Shown piece after piece: positions 52,989-60,715 of a DNA stretch of 64,000 nt (the stretch's first letter is position 1; each line of letters begins with the position of its first letter). The notes beneath the pieces were generated by a model, which was not told the DNA's origin, ran no database searches, and worked only from the letters and a program-made list of their open reading frames with translations. The DNA is from Candidatus Saccharimonadota bacterium (GTDB lineage Bacteria; Patescibacteriota; Saccharimonadia; Saccharimonadales; UBA4665): NCBI GenBank assembly GCA_028289245.1, contig JAQGGT010000006.1, forward strand, positions 62,001 to 126,000. Direction: 5' to 3'. The position numbers and the translations under genes are program-made.

Positions 52989-53762
52989 ATGATTACCAAG
53001 CTGCTCATCGTCAACGCCGCCGTGCTGTTGGTATATATGTCAGCTTGGTTTGCCGTCGCCTACAAACTCAAGCGTATCGATGTCGTCGATGCTGCCTGGG
53101 GCAGCGGTTTTGCGCTGGTCGGCTGGGTCAGCTTGATCCTGGAGCCCAGTGGCCGTAGTTTGGTCATCGCCATTCTGACGACACTGTGGAGCAGCCGCTT
53201 AACGCGACATATCGCACAAAGACTGCGCAAAAAACGTGATCCACGTTACGAAGATAGTAGCAGTAAGTGGAAGGGCAACTTCTGGCGCCGCGCTTACTTG
53301 TCGATTTATCTGCTACAAGGAGCCTTGGTCTGGCTGATCTCGTTGCCGATTATGATCGCCGCCGGCGAGCTGCGCGATGTGGCCACGATCGGCTTCTACG
53401 CCACGGCCGGCACGATTATCTGGGCCATTGGTGCTGGCTTTGAGGCCGTGGCCGACAAACAATTACATGATTTTGTGGCTGACCCCGCCAATAAGGGGAA
53501 GGTCATGGACAAAGGCCTCTGGGCCTACAGCCGCCACCCGAATTACTTCGGTGAGCTTGTATTGTGGTACGGCATCGCCGTCTTTAGTTTTCCGTCGGCG
53601 CACTGGTATGTAGCGTTTATTGGGCCGATTGTGCTCAGTCTGACGATTATTTTTGTCTCCGGCATTCCGCCGATCGAGCGTCGCCGCAAAAATGATCCGG
53701 CGTACCAGGAATATGCAAAGCGAGTTAGTCCGCTGGTGCCGCTACCGAAGATCAGTCACTAG
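52989..53762 (+). CDS. DUF1295 / steroid-reductase-like membrane protein
   Basis: The ATG at 52989 (a GTG at 52983 is less likely) gives 257 residues with six or so membrane helices and the family C-terminal motif GLWAYSRHPNYFGELVLWYG, as in DUF1295 and isoprenylcysteine methyltransferase/steroid reductase relatives. The bound cofactor in the family may be NADPH. The substrate here is unknown. TTATACTG at 52977-52984 may be part of its promoter. Confidence 0.82.
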   Translation: MITKLLIVNAAVLLVYMSAWFAVAYKLKRIDVVDAAWGSGFALVGWVSLILEPSGRSLVIAILTTLWSSRLTRHIAQRLRKKRDPRYEDSSSKWKGNFWRRAYLSIYLLQGALVWLISLPIMIAAGELRDVATIGFYATAGTIIWAIGAGFEAVADKQLHDFVADPANKGKVMDKGLWAYSRHPNYFGELVLWYGIAVFSFPSAHWYVAFIGPIVLSLTIIFVSGIPPIERRRKNDPAYQEYAKRVSPLVPLPKISH

Positions 53763-53852
53763 CGAGGCTTTGCTTGGGATGGTACAATAGATGACAATCA
53801 GTAACTACCTAGTGCTTACTAATTATATTGAACAGGCATCTTTCACCTCACA

Positions 53853-53879
53853 TTGACCGCTCCTGTAGCCTCTTATAAT
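53853..53879 (+). promoter_or_regulatory. Promoter of secreted lysozyme-like gene
   Basis: TTGACC (53853-53858) and TATAAT (53874-53879) are good hexamers with a short 15-base spacer, about 57 bases before the next ATG. An AAGGAGAG Shine-Dalgarno lies just before that ATG. The 90 bases before the promoter hold nothing that I recognise. Confidence 0.6.
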
Positions 53880-53935
53880 CACGTTAGCAAACACTTCGTC
53901 GCTGATACTAACAATTTAAAATAGAAGGAGAGCCT

Positions 53936-54604
53936 ATGCGCCCACGCGCCGAGGCTTTGCCAGCTATTTATAACACTGCCGTCGCGCTGTCACTTGTGAC
54001 ATCGATGGGCGGGTTTGTTGTAAGTAGCGTCGAAGCCGCCGACCAAGACCAAATTAATCACACTACTCACGCTGGTGTTTACCAACCCGAAGTATACGGT
54101 GGGATGGCTAAACCCGCCGAAGAATTAGCGCAAGAACGCTTTGCATTAGACCTAAGCCGGGCCTCACGTTCCGGCCTGCGTGCTCCACTACCATTGCCAT
54201 CCCCGACCGATATTCCGCAGATGGTGCCCACGCCAGTTGCCCCGCCGGTTGAAGCGCCACACGTAGCACCTACGACCCACCCGCCGCGACCCCACCCTCC
54301 AGAGGTCGCCGCCCATCCAGCCGATATAATGTCGGCCGCCGGTATTGCTCCGGCAGACTTTGCCTTTGTGGATTATATTATTAGCCATGAGGGAGGCTGG
54401 GAAGGGGTCGCCAAACACAACAAAGGTGGTAGTGGTGCCTACGGCATCTGCCAAGCACTACCTGGCGAAAAGATGGCCTCTGCTGGCGCCGATTGGCAGA
54501 CCAACCCTGTCACGCAACTCACGTGGTGTAACCAGTATGCCCTCGGTCGCTACGGTAGCTGGGCGGCGGCGCATGCCTTCTGGATCAGGCATAACTGGTG
54601 GTAG
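53936..54604 (+). CDS. Secreted lysozyme/resuscitation-factor-like protein
   Basis: The 222-residue protein has a probable signal peptide (about residues 1-35, ending SVEAAD) and a Pro/His-rich spacer (about 80-130). Its C-terminal domain has FVDYIISHEGGWEGVAKHNK, GAYGICQALPGEKMAS and CNQYALGRYGSW, the lytic transglycosylase-like fold of aggregation-promoting and resuscitation factors. The Glu in SHEGGWE is the likely catalytic acid. It probably cuts peptidoglycan in own or host wall. It has its own promoter. Confidence 0.78.
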   Translation: MRPRAEALPAIYNTAVALSLVTSMGGFVVSSVEAADQDQINHTTHAGVYQPEVYGGMAKPAEELAQERFALDLSRASRSGLRAPLPLPSPTDIPQMVPTPVAPPVEAPHVAPTTHPPRPHPPEVAAHPADIMSAAGIAPADFAFVDYIISHEGGWEGVAKHNKGGSGAYGICQALPGEKMASAGADWQTNPVTQLTWCNQYALGRYGSWAAAHAFWIRHNWW

Positions 54605-54640
54605 CCGACAAAGCCCGAATGACTGTAAAATATTTTACTC

Positions 54641-54668
54641 TTGACCGCTTACGCTTAAGGCGTAAAAT
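54641..54668 (+). promoter_or_regulatory. Promoter with CGCTTACGCTT spacer motif
   Basis: TTGACC (54641-54646) and TAAAAT (54663-54668) are separated by 16 bases. The spacer contains CGCTTACGCTT (54646-54656) and a TTACGC/GCGTAA inverted repeat. The same 11-mer followed by TAAAATAA occurs at 58564. It may be an operator. Confidence 0.5.
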
Positions 54669-54702
54669 AAAAGGTAAGAGTCACTAACATAAAAAGGGTT
54701 TT

Positions 54703-54774
54703 ATGAGTTTATACATCGCATCACGACGCCGCTTCCACGCTTTAGCACTGAACATGCTCCAGCGCTTGGCCTAG
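54703..54774 (+). CDS. Possible 23-residue leader peptide
   Basis: After AAAGGGTTTT an ATG opens a 23-codon frame (MSLYIASRRR then FHALALNMLQRLA). It lies between a promoter and a gene that lacks a Shine-Dalgarno. The peptide is basic and amphipathic. It could regulate the next gene by coupling. A hairpin (AGCTGC/GCAGCT, 54782-54797) separates its stop from the next start. Evidence is weak. Confidence 0.35.
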   Translation: MSLYIASRRRFHALALNMLQRLA

Positions 54775-54809
54775 TTATTTAAGCTGCAGTCGCAGCTAAT
54801 CAAAACACC

Positions 54810-56894
54810 ATGGCAGAAAAGAAAATTCCAATTAGTGCTTCACCGTCTGACGAAAACGTCGAAGAGCGGGTTGATGCCATCATGGAAGATGAAACGTCGT
54901 CAGTGTCTGGAGAGCCACGCAAGATCAACGTCAGTAAGTACCAACCATCGGCTAAGCTAACTACGGGAGTTCGAACCGCTCCGGAAGTACCGGGCAAAAA
55001 GTCTAAGGCGGCTGAACCGGCCACGGCCGATGACAGTAGCAGCGACAATGCGCCGGCTGAGGCTGCCGGCAGTGTCACAATTGATCAATTATTCAAAGCT
55101 GCTGCCGACGAAGATGGCGCCACGCCGCTCGACGATAAAAAGACCGACGAAGCGATCGACGAGATCGCCGCTACCGATAGCGATGATTTGTTAGCGGCCG
55201 AAGATGAGGCCAAAAAGACCGGCTCCAAGCGGCCGCTCGTAACGGGTGGCAAGAGGCGTTTTTTTAAGCGCAAACTGTTCTGGGCGGCTGTGGTTATCGT
55301 ACTGTTGGCGATTATTTTTGGCTTGCCGGTTACACGCTATAAAGCTGTTGGCCTGGTAGTCAAGAAGTCGGTGACCGTGACGGTGATCGACAACAGTACA
55401 AAGCAACCGGTCAGCGACGCGACGCTAACCATTGGCAGCAAATCCATTACTACAAATGCCAAGGGCGTAGCCACCATCAAATCCGGCGTTGGCTCGCACG
55501 ACGTTTCGATTAGCAAACAGTACTATGCTCCCGCCGACCAAGCAGTCTTTATTGGTATCTTGAGTGCCGCCAATGCTCGCATTAGCTTGACGCCAACCGG
55601 TCGCCAAGTGCCGGTGACGGTTGTCGACAAAGTAAGCGGCCAGCCGCTAGCCGGCGCGGAGATTCATATCCTGAATACCAGTGCCAAGACCAATGCCAAG
55701 GGTAAGGCCACTATAGTCCTGCCCGCCAAAAGTGCCAAACTGAGCGCCAAGTTTAGCGCCAAAGGTTATAATGATCTTAGTGGCCAAGTAGAAGTTACCG
55801 CCAGCGTCGTCGCTGCTAATACCTTTGCGGTGGTCCCGACCGGCCAGGTCTACTTCTTGTCGAACCAAAACGGCACCATCGATGTCGTCAAGAGCAACCT
55901 TGATGGAAGCGAGCCAAAAACCGTCCTCAAGGGCACCGGCAAAGAAGACCGCAACGACACCGTGCTGCTCGCCGCTCGTGACTGGAAGTACGTCGTACTT
56001 AAAGCCAAGCGCGATACCGATCAGGCAGCGATGTATCTCATCGACACTAGCACCGATAAAGTTACCGAATTTGACTCCGGTAGCGCCAGCTTTACACCCA
56101 TCGGTTGGTACGGTCACGACTTTATGTACGATGTCGCTCGCGATACGGTGCCGACCAGCCAAAATGGTCATGAAGTTATCAAGAGCTACGACGCTGACCG
56201 TAGTCAACTCAATCAACTCGACGCGACGCAGGTCGACGCCGACAAAGCGGGCACCGCCGGGGCGCTGTATCAAAGTTTCTACAACTTCTATATCTTAAAT
56301 AACCAGCTCGTCTATAGTGTTCAGTGGTACAGCAGCACCAGCAGTGGTGGCTTGAGCGCCAAAACTGACGTTATTCGCAGCGTCCAACCCAATGGCCAAA
56401 GTAAAAAAGACCTGCACAGTGAGAACGCTGGCTCGGTCAGCTACATCTCTGCCGCCTTGGCAGCTCCACAGGAAGCCTACTTTGGGTTCGCGGTCTACAG
56501 CACGAGCACCAGTGGCTACAGCACGACCTACGTCGAATACGCCAACCAAACTGCCAAAGTCACGACCGATATCTCCGACTCAGATTTTACCAAGGGTTAC
56601 CCGACTTATCTGCTGTCACCTTCGGGCAAGAAAAGCTTGTGGAGCGAGCAGCGCAACGGCAAAGCCACACCGCTGATAGGTGACGACAGCGCCCAAAACG
56701 GCCAACCGCAAACCAGCCTGATCGGTTACAGCGCCTATGGCTGGTTCAGCGACGACTACGTCCTGCTTACCAAGAACGGCAGCGAACTGTACATCGCCTC
56801 GGCAACTAACCCCAAGTCTGCCATCAAACTGGCTGACTACTACAAGCCGGACCACAGCTTCGCTGGCTATGGTTACGGCTACGGCGGCCTCTAG
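54810..56894 (+). CDS. Anchored surface protein with CarboxypepD_reg-like repeats and beta-rich ectodomain
   Basis: The 694-residue protein has an acidic cytoplasmic N-terminus of about 155 residues, one membrane anchor (residues 157-173) and a large outer part. It has two beta-sandwich repeats (about 185-260 and 265-335; TVIDNSTKQPVSDATLTI and TVVDKVSGQPLAGAEIHI, each with TNAKG(V/K)AT), then a beta-rich region (340-690) with the look of a propeller (FLSNQNGTIDVVKSNLDG). A Gly/Tyr tail ends it. It has no Shine-Dalgarno and follows a small hairpin. A role in surface contact is inferred. Confidence 0.7.
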   Translation: MAEKKIPISASPSDENVEERVDAIMEDETSSVSGEPRKINVSKYQPSAKLTTGVRTAPEVPGKKSKAAEPATADDSSSDNAPAEAAGSVTIDQLFKAAADEDGATPLDDKKTDEAIDEIAATDSDDLLAAEDEAKKTGSKRPLVTGGKRRFFKRKLFWAAVVIVLLAIIFGLPVTRYKAVGLVVKKSVTVTVIDNSTKQPVSDATLTIGSKSITTNAKGVATIKSGVGSHDVSISKQYYAPADQAVFIGILSAANARISLTPTGRQVPVTVVDKVSGQPLAGAEIHILNTSAKTNAKGKATIVLPAKSAKLSAKFSAKGYNDLSGQVEVTASVVAANTFAVVPTGQVYFLSNQNGTIDVVKSNLDGSEPKTVLKGTGKEDRNDTVLLAARDWKYVVLKAKRDTDQAAMYLIDTSTDKVTEFDSGSASFTPIGWYGHDFMYDVARDTVPTSQNGHEVIKSYDADRSQLNQLDATQVDADKAGTAGALYQSFYNFYILNNQLVYSVQWYSSTSSGGLSAKTDVIRSVQPNGQSKKDLHSENAGSVSYISAALAAPQEAYFGFAVYSTSTSGYSTTYVEYANQTAKVTTDISDSDFTKGYPTYLLSPSGKKSLWSEQRNGKATPLIGDDSAQNGQPQTSLIGYSAYGWFSDDYVLLTKNGSELYIASATNPKSAIKLADYYKPDHSFAGYGYGYGGL

Positions 56895-57745
56895 CGTTTG
56901 GCAGCAGGTTTCAGATCGATAATGGCCATGCGGCCATCGGTGTGTAGGTAGCCACGCAGGGCACGATTGTTAAGTCGAGTGGGCTTTTGCAGCTTGAGAC
57001 TGGTGACTTTTTTGACGACTTTCGCGGCGCGGAGTTGGCTAACGATCAGCTCGCGTTCTTGGTTGGTGTCGGGGTGGATCATGTGGGTGATCTGCAAGTT
57101 GTGCTTAATCGGCGCAAGGCCCGCGTCGAGCGAGGCCGCGCCCACCCAGAGTAAATTGTCTCCCTGGACGTGGGTCTTGCGGTGATGCCAGTGGATGCTG
57201 GCTACCGACAACTGCTTGCTGTCAGTAAAAGTAGTCGCCCAAAACCGGACGTGGTGGCGATTGGTGCCGCTTTTGAGGGCGATCTCAAACGCCAAGTCCT
57301 GCCGTCGCCCAAACAGATACAGGTGGCTCATCGGCGCCGTCGGATAGGGCTCTTCAAAAACAAAGCTGTATAGCTGATGCACCAGTGCTCGCAAGGTCCG
57401 CGGATCGGCCGTCTGCCAGCCGGCGGCTTCCATGGCTTGTAGCAGCTGGCGGCGCGTGCCGACGATGCCGATGTTGAGCGGATCGGAGGCAAAGCCATCC
57501 GGCGTCACGCAGTACAACGGCAAGTGCTTGGCTGGTAGAAAAATCCGCACGACGCGAATCAAAAATGGTACCAGCACATAGGCGCCGAGCACCCAAGTAG
57601 CTAAAATGGCGAAACCCAGCGGCAGCCGCTGGTCAAAATAGGGAAAGATATTGCGGACCGAGATGTAGGCTATGATTATGCCGGGAACCAGCACGATAAA
57701 ACGTTTTAAGAAGCGCACGCTATAATTAAGCATCGAGCTAATCAT
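56891..57745 (-). CDS. LssY C-terminal-domain membrane protein
   Basis: The ATG at 57745 is used (a GTG at 57760 would overlap the divergent mutY-like gene more). The 284-residue product has two N-terminal membrane segments and then an LssY_C-like domain (DPLNIGIVGTRRQLLQAMEAAGW, PMSHLYLFGRRQDLAFE, HVRFWATT). The domain is found in lipid phosphatase relatives and stand-alone proteins of unknown role. It shares CTAG with the convergent surface protein gene. Confidence 0.75.
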   Translation of the reverse strand: MISSMLNYSVRFLKRFIVLVPGIIIAYISVRNIFPYFDQRLPLGFAILATWVLGAYVLVPFLIRVVRIFLPAKHLPLYCVTPDGFASDPLNIGIVGTRRQLLQAMEAAGWQTADPRTLRALVHQLYSFVFEEPYPTAPMSHLYLFGRRQDLAFEIALKSGTNRHHVRFWATTFTDSKQLSVASIHWHHRKTHVQGDNLLWVGAASLDAGLAPIKHNLQITHMIHPDTNQERELIVSQLRAAKVVKKVTSLKLQKPTRLNNRALRGYLHTDGRMAIIDLKPAAKR

Positions 57746-57752
57746 ATCACCT

Positions 57753-58562
57753 ATGGACACCCGCGACTTCCAACAAATCGTTTATGACTATTATCACGAC
57801 GAGGGGCGGCATGATTTGCCGTGGCGCCAGGCCGGCCCAGACGGTAAGTTTGACCCATACCGGATCATGGTGAGCGAGATTATGCTGCAACAGACACAGG
57901 TTGGGCGAGTGATTCCAAAGTTTGCGGTATTTTTGACGGCCTTTCCAACGGTGCAGGCCTTGGCGGCCGCGCCACTCGGCGACGTTTTGGCGCAGTGGAG
58001 TGGACTGGGATATAACCGTCGAGCCAAGTTTCTGCACCAGACTGCTCAGCGAGTCGTCACTGATTACAACGGCGTTTTTCCGAGCACTCAAGCTGACCTA
58101 ACGGCGTTGCCGGGCATCGGCGTCAACACTGCCGGCGCCATCATGGCCTATGCGCACAACGTGGCAGTAGTGTTTATCGAAACCAACATTCGCACCGTCT
58201 ATATCCACCACTTTTTTGGCGATGAGACTGCGGTGCCGGAACCAGCCATTCGGCAGCTGGTTGCCGAGACGCTCGACCAGCAGCAGCCCCGCGACTGGTA
58301 CTGGGCGCTGATGGATTACGGCTCGTTTCTCAAACGTTCGGTCGGCAACCTTAGCCGTAGTAGCGCCGCCTACCACCCGCAGTCCAAATTTGAAGGCTCG
58401 CGGCGTCAAGTCCGGGGTAAGGTTATCCGCCAGCTTACAGCGAGCGCGGCAACGTTCGATGAGTTACAGGCCAGTATTAGCGATGAGCGGCTGGAGGTGG
58501 TCCTAGCTGAGTTGGTAGCCGAGGCGCTGATTCGCCGCGATGGCTCTCGTTACGTACTCTAA
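57753..58562 (+). CDS. MutY-like adenine glycosylase without iron-sulfur cluster
   Basis: MutY removes adenine opposite 8-oxoguanine. The 269-residue protein has VSEIMLQQTQV (catalytic Glu42), the helix-hairpin-helix ALPGIGVNTAGAI (118-130) and FIETNIRTVY, where Glu143 sits at the place of the usual catalytic Asp. The four-Cys cluster of MutY/Nth (after the MDYGSFL helix) is absent and no Cys is present there. It also lacks a long C-terminal MutT-like domain. TATAAT at 57721-57726 may be its -10. It is a glycosylase of the MutY/Nth superfamily but its activity is uncertain. Confidence 0.75.
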   Translation: MDTRDFQQIVYDYYHDEGRHDLPWRQAGPDGKFDPYRIMVSEIMLQQTQVGRVIPKFAVFLTAFPTVQALAAAPLGDVLAQWSGLGYNRRAKFLHQTAQRVVTDYNGVFPSTQADLTALPGIGVNTAGAIMAYAHNVAVVFIETNIRTVYIHHFFGDETAVPEPAIRQLVAETLDQQQPRDWYWALMDYGSFLKRSVGNLSRSSAAYHPQSKFEGSRRQVRGKVIRQLTASAATFDELQASISDERLEVVLAELVAEALIRRDGSRYVL

Positions 58563-58563
58563 A

Positions 58564-58585
58564 CGCTTACGCTTTATGATAAAAT
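58564..58585 (+). promoter_or_regulatory. Promoter-like site with CGCTTACGCTT motif
   Basis: CGCTTACGCTT (58564-58574) is followed after five bases by TAAAAT (58580-58585), nine bases before the next ATG. The same 11-mer precedes TAAAAT at 54646. With this spacing the mRNA would be nearly leaderless. Confidence 0.35.
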
Positions 58586-58593
58586 AAGCCTAT

Positions 58594-58905
58594 ATGGAAT
58601 CTGCTCCCGTCCCGGCACCACCGGAAACCCCAGATGAGCCCGCTGCAGCACCAGCTCCGCAAGCTGCGCCGGTGGATGATGACGCGGTGCATCAAGCGCC
58701 GGCTGCTGAACCGTCTGAAGCCGCCGAGGAGCCAGTCTCCGAACAGCAGCCTGCCGCCGCTGAAGCGGCTCCGGCCCAGCAAAAAGCACCCCAGCTCCCC
58801 AAAGATCCCAAAACCGGGGTTGGGCTGGCGATTACTGCCACCGTCATCATCGTCTTGGTGCTCGCCGGTCTAGCAACCTACGCCTACCTGCAGTCCTCAA
58901 AATAG
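58594..58905 (+). CDS. Tail-anchored Pro/Ala-rich protein
   Basis: The 103-residue protein has an acidic, Pro/Ala/Glu-rich N-terminal 75 residues and one C-terminal membrane helix (GLAITATVIIVLVLAGLATYAYL), so the disordered part is probably cytoplasmic. There is no domain to name. It starts 31 bases after the mutY-like gene under a CGCTTACGCTT-TAAAAT element. No Shine-Dalgarno is visible. It could link membrane to a cytoplasmic partner. Confidence 0.6.
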   Translation: MESAPVPAPPETPDEPAAAPAPQAAPVDDDAVHQAPAAEPSEAAEEPVSEQQPAAAEAAPAQQKAPQLPKDPKTGVGLAITATVIIVLVLAGLATYAYLQSSK

Positions 58906-58941
58906 TGGCGCCGTCGTCGGTGATGCGCTACAGTATTGCTG

Positions 58942-59496
58942 ATGTCAGATAATCATAGTGACCAGATACGAAAGCCCGGCGCCGTTGGCGTTATCGCTAC
59001 CGACACGGTGTATGGACTGGTGGCCTGTGCGGCCGACCAAGCTGCCGTGGCCCGACTGTACCAGCTGAAGCGCCGCGAAGCCAAGCCGGGGACGATAATC
59101 GCCGCTAGTATCGATCAGTTGGAGCAGCTGGGCATCAAGCGTCGTTACCTAACGGCCGTAGAGCAGTTCTGGCCCGGCGCCGTTAGTGTCGTCGTTCCAT
59201 GTGGCCCCGAGCTCGAGTATCTGCACCAGGGTGCCCGTAGCTTGGCTGTGCGCATCCCGGACGATCAGCCGTTGCGCCAGATCCTCGAACAAACGGGCCC
59301 GTTGCTTACCAGCAGCGCCAACCACCCCGGCGAGCCCACCAGCACCACCATCGACCAAGCCAAAGCTTACTTCGGCGACCAAGTCGACTACTACCACGAT
59401 GGTGGTGATCTCAGTAACCGCCAGCCATCAACCATTATTCGCATCGTCGATGACGCTATCGAAATCTTGCGCCAAGGCGCCGCCATCATAAAGTAA
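58942..59496 (+). CDS. tsaC: Threonylcarbamoyl-AMP synthase (TsaC/YrdC)
   Basis: TsaC makes threonylcarbamoyl-AMP for the t6A modification of tRNAs that read ANN codons. The 184-residue protein has VGVIATDTVYGLVACA, KRREAKPGTIIA, the Trp-Pro-Gly motif (FWPGAVSVVVP) and LLTSSANHPGEPTS, all hallmarks of the YrdC fold. An ATG at 58942 is preferred over an upstream TTG. It leads a three-gene run with mazG and a Nudix gene. Confidence 0.92.
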   Translation: MSDNHSDQIRKPGAVGVIATDTVYGLVACAADQAAVARLYQLKRREAKPGTIIAASIDQLEQLGIKRRYLTAVEQFWPGAVSVVVPCGPELEYLHQGARSLAVRIPDDQPLRQILEQTGPLLTSSANHPGEPTSTTIDQAKAYFGDQVDYYHDGGDLSNRQPSTIIRIVDDAIEILRQGAAIIK

Positions 59497-59505
59497 AGGA
59501 GCAAT

Positions 59506-59835
59506 ATGCAATTTAGTGAATACCAAACAGCCGCCTTGCGCACCGGCCGCGGCAAAGACGCCAAAGACGAACTGGTTCACCTCGTGCTTGGCTTGGTCGG
59601 CGAAGCCGGCGAGATCGCCGAAAAATTCAAAAAATGGGTCCGCGACCTCGACTCTGACGAGTCCAGAATCGACCGTGCCGATATCACCAAGGAACTCGGC
59701 GACGTGTTGTGGTACGTCGCCGTCCTAGCCGACTACCTCGACATCAACCTCGACGATGTGGCCACTAAAAACATTGCCAAACTAGCCGACCGCCAAAAGC
59801 GCGGTGCCATCAAAGGCTCAGGAGACGACCGATGA
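59506..59835 (+). CDS. MazG-like nucleotide pyrophosphohydrolase
   Basis: The 109-residue protein has the all-alpha NTP-PPase motif: LVGEAGEIAEKFKKW and later ITKELGDVLWYVAVLAD, giving the E-x2-E and E-x2-D metal site of MazG-type enzymes. It hydrolyses non-canonical or excess dNTPs to monophosphates. AAAGGAG is upstream. It overlaps the Nudix gene by four bases (ATGA), so they are likely translated together for nucleotide clean-up. Confidence 0.9.
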   Translation: MQFSEYQTAALRTGRGKDAKDELVHLVLGLVGEAGEIAEKFKKWVRDLDSDESRIDRADITKELGDVLWYVAVLADYLDINLDDVATKNIAKLADRQKRGAIKGSGDDR

Positions 59836-60284
59836 CCGACTATAAATATGACACCGCTGCGCCTTACATCGCGTCCTATGTACTACTGCGTCGCGACAAC
59901 ACCATAGCCTTTGTGCTGCGCCGTAACACCCAGTGGATGGATGGCTACTACAGCCTACCATCCGGCAAAGTCGAAAAGATGGAGGCGTTCTCGGCGGGCG
60001 CTATACGTGAAGCCAAGGAAGAGGTCGGCGTGACTATCGCCCCCGAAGATTTGCGGCCGGTACTAACCATGCACCGCGAAGGCGGCGACACCCAATGGGT
60101 TGACGTCTATTTCGAAGTTGATAAGTGGGAAGGTGAGCCGGTCAACGCCGAGCCACATGTTCACAGTGAGCTCGCCTGGCTCGATCTCGATAACCTGCCC
60201 GAAAATGTGATTCCTTCAGTGGTTGTGGCGCTCGAGCACATCAAAGCTGGCACCCATTTTGCTGAATTAGGCTGGCCCAACTAG
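59832..60284 (+). CDS. Nudix hydrolase
   Basis: The 150-residue protein carries a complete Nudix box, beginning GKVEKMEAFSAGAIREAKEE and continuing VGV, near residues 45-67. It is closest in look to MutT or ADP-ribose-type cytosolic Nudix enzymes; the substrate is not fixed by sequence. It overlaps mazG, and together with the DNPH1-like gene that converges on it (shared CTAG) forms a nucleotide-sanitation group. Confidence 0.92.
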   Translation: MTDYKYDTAAPYIASYVLLRRDNTIAFVLRRNTQWMDGYYSLPSGKVEKMEAFSAGAIREAKEEVGVTIAPEDLRPVLTMHREGGDTQWVDVYFEVDKWEGEPVNAEPHVHSELAWLDLDNLPENVIPSVVVALEHIKAGTHFAELGWPN

Positions 60285-60715
60285 GTTGTTTGGCGGCTGC
60301 GGATAGTGCTCAAAAACGTGCTAATGGCATGCTCGGCACTGGTGGGAGTAGAGTATTCGAAGATAGTGGCGCTCGGGCTACCGGCAATCATGGCCGATAA
60401 TTTACGCTCGCCCTCAGGGCGGAATAAGCAGAGTATAGGTTTGCCCATTTCCTGGGCTTTGGCGATCTCATAGCCGACACCGAGCGAGGGATTTGTTACC
60501 TCGGCGATCAAGGCATCGGCCTGGCCAATCCAGCGAACGTCGTTGCTCCAGATGTCACCAGCCGGCTTGTCCATGCCCGCCACCGTAAGTTTTTTATCAG
60601 CAAAAATTTCTGTCAGCACTTCAGCGTATTTTTTAACTACCGTCACTAAGTTACCATAGATTTCAGCGTCATCACGGCCACCCCTGATAGAACAGGCAAA
60701 ATAGACCTTTTTCAT
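60281..60715 (-). CDS. DNPH1/nucleoside 2-deoxyribosyltransferase-like protein
   Basis: The ATG at 60715 overlaps the murC stop by four bases (ATGA), giving 144 residues. The fold shows VYFACSIRGGRDDAEIY, DALIAEVTNPSLGVGYEIAK and KPILCLFRPE, like 2'-deoxynucleoside 5'-phosphate N-hydrolase DNPH1 and nucleoside deoxyribosyltransferases; the Glu in GVGYEIA is the likely nucleophile. It would clean up modified dNMPs, fitting the mazG/Nudix neighbours. It is cytosolic. Confidence 0.8.
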   Translation of the reverse strand: MKKVYFACSIRGGRDDAEIYGNLVTVVKKYAEVLTEIFADKKLTVAGMDKPAGDIWSNDVRWIGQADALIAEVTNPSLGVGYEIAKAQEMGKPILCLFRPEGERKLSAMIAGSPSATIFEYSTPTSAEHAISTFLSTIRSRQTT

